From contig JAJEIM010000037.1 in NCBI GenBank assembly GCA_022827785.1, positions 1 through 64,000 of the forward strand: 64,000 bases of DNA. Reading direction: 5' to 3'. Under the pieces are notes generated by a model. That model did not search any database, was not told where the DNA came from, and saw nothing but the letters and a program-made list of their open reading frames with translations. This document shows, one piece after another, positions 61,573 to 64,000 of the stretch. How positions within the stretch are numbered: position 1 is the first letter of the stretch; the number at the start of each line of letters is the position of its first letter. Both the position numbers and the translations under genes were made by a program. The stretch is from Acidimicrobiia bacterium. GTDB taxonomy: Bacteria; Actinomycetota; Acidimicrobiia; Spongiisociales; Spongiisociaceae.

Positions 61573-61617
61573 CGACATGATCCCTCACACGGCCCGGTCG
61601 ACGTCTCAGCCGGACCG

Positions 61618-61686
61618 CTGGTAATTACGGTAATCCAACAACCCATAACGAGGGTGCGACAGGTTCAACCCTGTTGTTACCAGCCA
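61618..61686 (+). other. tRNA-like three-way-junction fold, candidate decayed tRNA or structured RNA
   Basis: CTGGTAA (61618-61624) pairs with TTACCAG (61677-61683). Inside are ACCC/GGGT (61641-61644, 61652-61655) with a 7-base loop, and CGACAGG/CCTGTTG (61657-61663, 61670-61676) with loop TTCAAC, immediately next to the closing stem. CCA follows at 61684-61686. This looks like an acceptor stem, anticodon arm and T arm missing G57, but there is no normal D arm. It is not a functional tRNA as it stands. Confidence 0.3.
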
Positions 61687-61738
61687 ACGACTCGGGCCAA
61701 ACATGCCTATCGCGTCGATCCGAGCGGTTGGCGGGTGA

Positions 61739-63064
61739 TCATCCGCGCTCGGCTACGAGGAGGAGGACGGAACCGGCGGCGGTGAGCACGTAGACCTCCC
61801 CGGCGTGGTCCGTGCCGAAGGCCACCACCTGGCCGGCGTTGCCCAGCTGATCGGTCCAGTCGAGCGGATCGTCGAACGACTCCCCCACCGGGAAGCTGCG
61901 TAGGTAGCCCCCGCAGTAGTCGGAGAACAGGTAGTGCCCGGCCAACTCGGGAATCGCCGATCCCCTGTAGACGACTCCACCGGTGATCGAACACGTTCCG
62001 GAGTCGGTATGGGGGACCTCAACCACCGGCAGGGTGAGGCCCGAGGCGTCGCAGCCCGAGGGGGGATCGAAGCAGTGGAGCCCTTCGGTGATCGGCCAGC
62101 CGTAATTCAGCCCGGCGGCTTCGACCGGCGCCAACGAGACCTCCTCGAAGAGGTTCTGGCCGACATCGGCGATGATGATCGTTCCCGACGGCTCGTCGAT
62201 GGTGAACCTCCAGGGATTGCGCAGGCCTATCGCCCACACCTCGGGGGCCGGGAACGGGTTGCCGGCAGCAGGGATCGCCAGGCCCGGCTCGGACACGTCG
62301 AACCTCAGCAATGCACCCAGCGGCGAGCGGTCGTTCTGCCCGTGGCCGTAACGGTCGCCGGCGCCTCCGCCGTCTCCCAGACCCATGTAGAGGTAGCCGT
62401 CGGGGCCGAACATGATCATCCCGCCGTTGTGGTTGGCGGCCGGCTGGGGGGTCCGCCAAATCACCGTCCCGGACTCCGGATCCGCCCGCCCGCCCTGCTC
62501 CACGAACTCAGCGAGGACCGTATCCCCGTCACGAGCCGTGTAGTGGACGAAGAGACGCCGGGACTCCGGGTAGCCGGGAGCGAACGCCAGCCCCAGCAAG
62601 CCCTGCTCGCCGCGGTCGAGCACCCGATCGGTGATGTCCAGTAGCGGGACGGGATCGATCCCGGCCTCGTCCCACAGCCAGATGGTCCCTTCCTTCGAGG
62701 CGATCGCCATCCGGTCGGAACCCGGATAGGGCTCGGCGTGGATCGGATACCCGACAGTCGCCACCTCCTCGTAGCGGAGGCGCTCCAGCGGGGCGAGCGC
62801 CGTCGTCGCAGTGGTCGTCGTCGGTTCCGGCGTGGTGTCCGCCGGCGCCTGGCCGGTGGTGGCGACCACCGTCGTGGACGGATCGGCCGGGGTCAGGCTG
62901 GTTGCCGCGAGAACGGTCGTGGTGGTGGCTTGGTCGGGACCGCTGGTGGTCGTGGAGGTGGGTGACGCTGTCGGGGGCGGCGTGGTGGGCGGAATGGGAT
63001 CGGGTACCCCGCTGCAGGCGCCGGTCACCAGAACCAACCCGACCAGAAGAATCCTCCGAACCAC
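61739..63064 (-). CDS. Sugar dehydrogenase (GSDH/PQQ-type) lipoprotein with Thr-rich linker
   Basis: 441 residues. A lipobox (VTGAC) and a Thr/Pro/Ala-rich linker of about 75 residues precede a six-bladed propeller: QGLLGLAFAPGYPESRRLFVHYTA, NHNGGMIMFGPDGYLYMGLGD, GLRNPWRFTIDEPSG, LNYGWPITEGLHCF, GGVVYRGSAIPELAGHYLFSDY. It is a paralogue of the propeller in 44726-46504, here anchored by a lipid rather than SLH repeats. It should oxidise a sugar or aldose at the membrane surface; the cofactor is inferred. Confidence 0.87.
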   Translation of the reverse strand: MVRRILLVGLVLVTGACSGVPDPIPPTTPPPTASPTSTTTSGPDQATTTTVLAATSLTPADPSTTVVATTGQAPADTTPEPTTTTATTALAPLERLRYEEVATVGYPIHAEPYPGSDRMAIASKEGTIWLWDEAGIDPVPLLDITDRVLDRGEQGLLGLAFAPGYPESRRLFVHYTARDGDTVLAEFVEQGGRADPESGTVIWRTPQPAANHNGGMIMFGPDGYLYMGLGDGGGAGDRYGHGQNDRSPLGALLRFDVSEPGLAIPAAGNPFPAPEVWAIGLRNPWRFTIDEPSGTIIIADVGQNLFEEVSLAPVEAAGLNYGWPITEGLHCFDPPSGCDASGLTLPVVEVPHTDSGTCSITGGVVYRGSAIPELAGHYLFSDYCGGYLRSFPVGESFDDPLDWTDQLGNAGQVVAFGTDHAGEVYVLTAAGSVLLLVAERG

Positions 63065-63142
63065 GACCGGACACGATACCGCCGCAGGGCCGGCTACCGG
63101 CTACGACAATTAGAGTCGCGCCGGGGCAACAGGAGGAGGCGC

Positions 63143-64000
63143 GTGGCCGAACTGGTGCGAAACGACAGGAAGACCATCTTCGGTTGGGCCATGTACGACT
63201 GGGCCAACTCCGCCTTCTCGGTCACTATGGGCGCCATCGTCGCGGCCTTCTTCAGCAGCGTCATCGTGGGCGACGAGGGATGGAACGGCTTGTCGGCCGA
63301 AACCATATGGGCATGGGTCATATCCGGCGGGTCCACCGTTCTCTTCCTGATGATGCCGATCCTCGGCGCGGTGGCCGATCACAACTCGTCCAAGCGGCGG
63401 TTTCTCCGTACCTCCGCGCTGGCAGGCGCCCTATTCGTGCTGTTGGCGCCGTTCGTGCCCGACGGGGCAGTCCCCTGGTTCATATTGGTGGTTCTCATCG
63501 CCCACATCGGGTTCGTGGCATCCAACGTCTTCTACGACGCCTTCCTGCCGGAGCTGACCACCGAGGACACGATCGACCGGGTGTCCTCGAAGGGGTTTGC
63601 CTACGGGTACGTAGGGGGAGGTCTCTACCTGGTACTGGCATTGGGCCTGCTGCTGGCGAGCGGCGAAGGCGGGCTTACCGGACTGTCGAGTAGCGGGGCG
63701 GCCCGGCTCGCCATCTTCGGCTCGGGCGCATGGTGGGCGGGTTTCGCCCTATACGCGCTGCGCTTCCTGCCCGAAACCGGCGAGGCCCTGCCCTTGCCGC
63801 CCCGATACCGGCATTTCCGACCGTGGCGCGCCTACACCGCCATCGGTTTCGGCAGGACACTGGCGACCATCAGGAAGCTCCGCGGGTATCCGCAGCTCCT
63901 GCTGTTCGTGGCCGCTTTCATCTTCTACAACGACGGCACCCAGACGGTTATCTACATCTCCGGCTCCTATGCCGCGGACACGCTGGACCTCGACATAACC
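63143..64000 (+). CDS. UMF1-family major facilitator transporter, N-terminal part
   Basis: The frame starts at GTG 63143 behind AGGAGGAGG and runs off the right edge (286 codons seen). The start (RNDRKTIFGWAMYDWANSAF) and NVFYDAFLPELTTEDTIDRVSSKGFAYGYVGGG are typical of the UMF1/Atg22-like branch of the MFS. Several spans are visible. Substrate unknown; some members export amino acids. Confidence 0.9.
   Translation, partial: MAELVRNDRKTIFGWAMYDWANSAFSVTMGAIVAAFFSSVIVGDEGWNGLSAETIWAWVISGGSTVLFLMMPILGAVADHNSSKRRFLRTSALAGALFVLLAPFVPDGAVPWFILVVLIAHIGFVASNVFYDAFLPELTTEDTIDRVSSKGFAYGYVGGGLYLVLALGLLLASGEGGLTGLSSSGAARLAIFGSGAWWAGFALYALRFLPETGEALPLPPRYRHFRPWRAYTAIGFGRTLATIRKLRGYPQLLLFVAAFIFYNDGTQTVIYISGSYAADTLDLDIT

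Noticed and set aside
61641-61700. Weak resemblance to a 16S rRNA segment (AACGAG ... CAACCCTGTTGTTACCAGC)
   Set aside because: No other rRNA sequence flanks it, and the pairing explains the words better. Chance similarity is likely.
62902-63693. 263-residue plus-strand open frame near the right end
   Set aside because: It is out of frame with the UMF1-type transporter, whose start, ribosome site and membrane spans are clear from 63143.

Overview
The window is about 64 kb of GC-rich DNA, densely packed with short-overlap operons (ATGA, TGATG and GTGA junctions). Gene content and order point to an uncultured, aerobic member of the Actinomycetota, most likely class Acidimicrobiia; this placement is inference. 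The strongest clues are two blocks collinear with Mycobacterium (rlmB-cysS-ispF-ispD-carD-disA, and clpC / lysS / coaX / panC / DUF2520), Thr-rich lipoproteins, and GTG and TTG starts.

Layout. 1-5.9 kb: start of a periplasmic-binding lipoprotein, then the rlmB-cysS-ispF-ispD / carD-disA block on the minus strand; radA, which usually sits with disA, is absent. 6-9.5 kb: zinc-ribbon/discoidin membrane protein coupled to a cytochrome P450, a nucleoside hydrolase, and a small membrane protein. 9.5-10.2 kb: a decayed IS5-like element with terminal inverted repeats. 10.3-16.3 kb: a complete nucleoside-type ABC importer whose lipoprotein carries two nearly identical BMP domains in one chain. 16.5-27.7 kb: housekeeping (ClpC, polyprenyl synthase, LysRS, CoaX, PanC, DUF2520, ThyA, AI-2E-type permease). 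27.8-44.7 kb: acyl-CoA synthetase, then a nucleobase/N-carbamoyl catabolic region (thiamine-binding protein, HTH regulator and cytochrome c; XdhD-like dehydrogenase, SsnA-like amidohydrolase, YgfK-like Fe-S protein, flavin-type protein, hydrolase, dioxygenase, two fold-type II PLP enzymes, two divergent C-N hydrolases). 44.7-50 kb: secreted proteins (SLH plus sugar dehydrogenase, Thr-rich cytochrome c, RCC1-repeat polysaccharide deacetylase). 50-54.6 kb: DUF368 transporter, YchF-like ATPase, GpsA, NIPSNAP, aldo/keto reductase. 54.7-61.5 kb: a four-gene operon, HerA-like ATPase, SbcD/Mre11, SbcC/Rad50 and a NurA-like nuclease, in the order known from archaea. 61.7-64 kb: a second sugar dehydrogenase lipoprotein and the start of a UMF1-type transporter.

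How the parts fit. The BMP importer, nucleoside hydrolase, XdhD/SsnA/YgfK set and C-N hydrolases could together import nucleosides, free the base and open purine or pyrimidine rings; this is inference from families and context. Two matching 6-3-6 palindromes lie in the two divergent promoter regions of the catabolic region, next to an HTH gene that could be their regulator. The HerA-Mre11-Rad50-NurA operon is the most coherent unusual system: a DNA-end resection machine, for repair or defence.

Limits: nothing was searched against databases. Family names rest on motifs and remembered sequence similarity, and start codons are judged by eye. No rRNA, intact tRNA or CRISPR array was seen.
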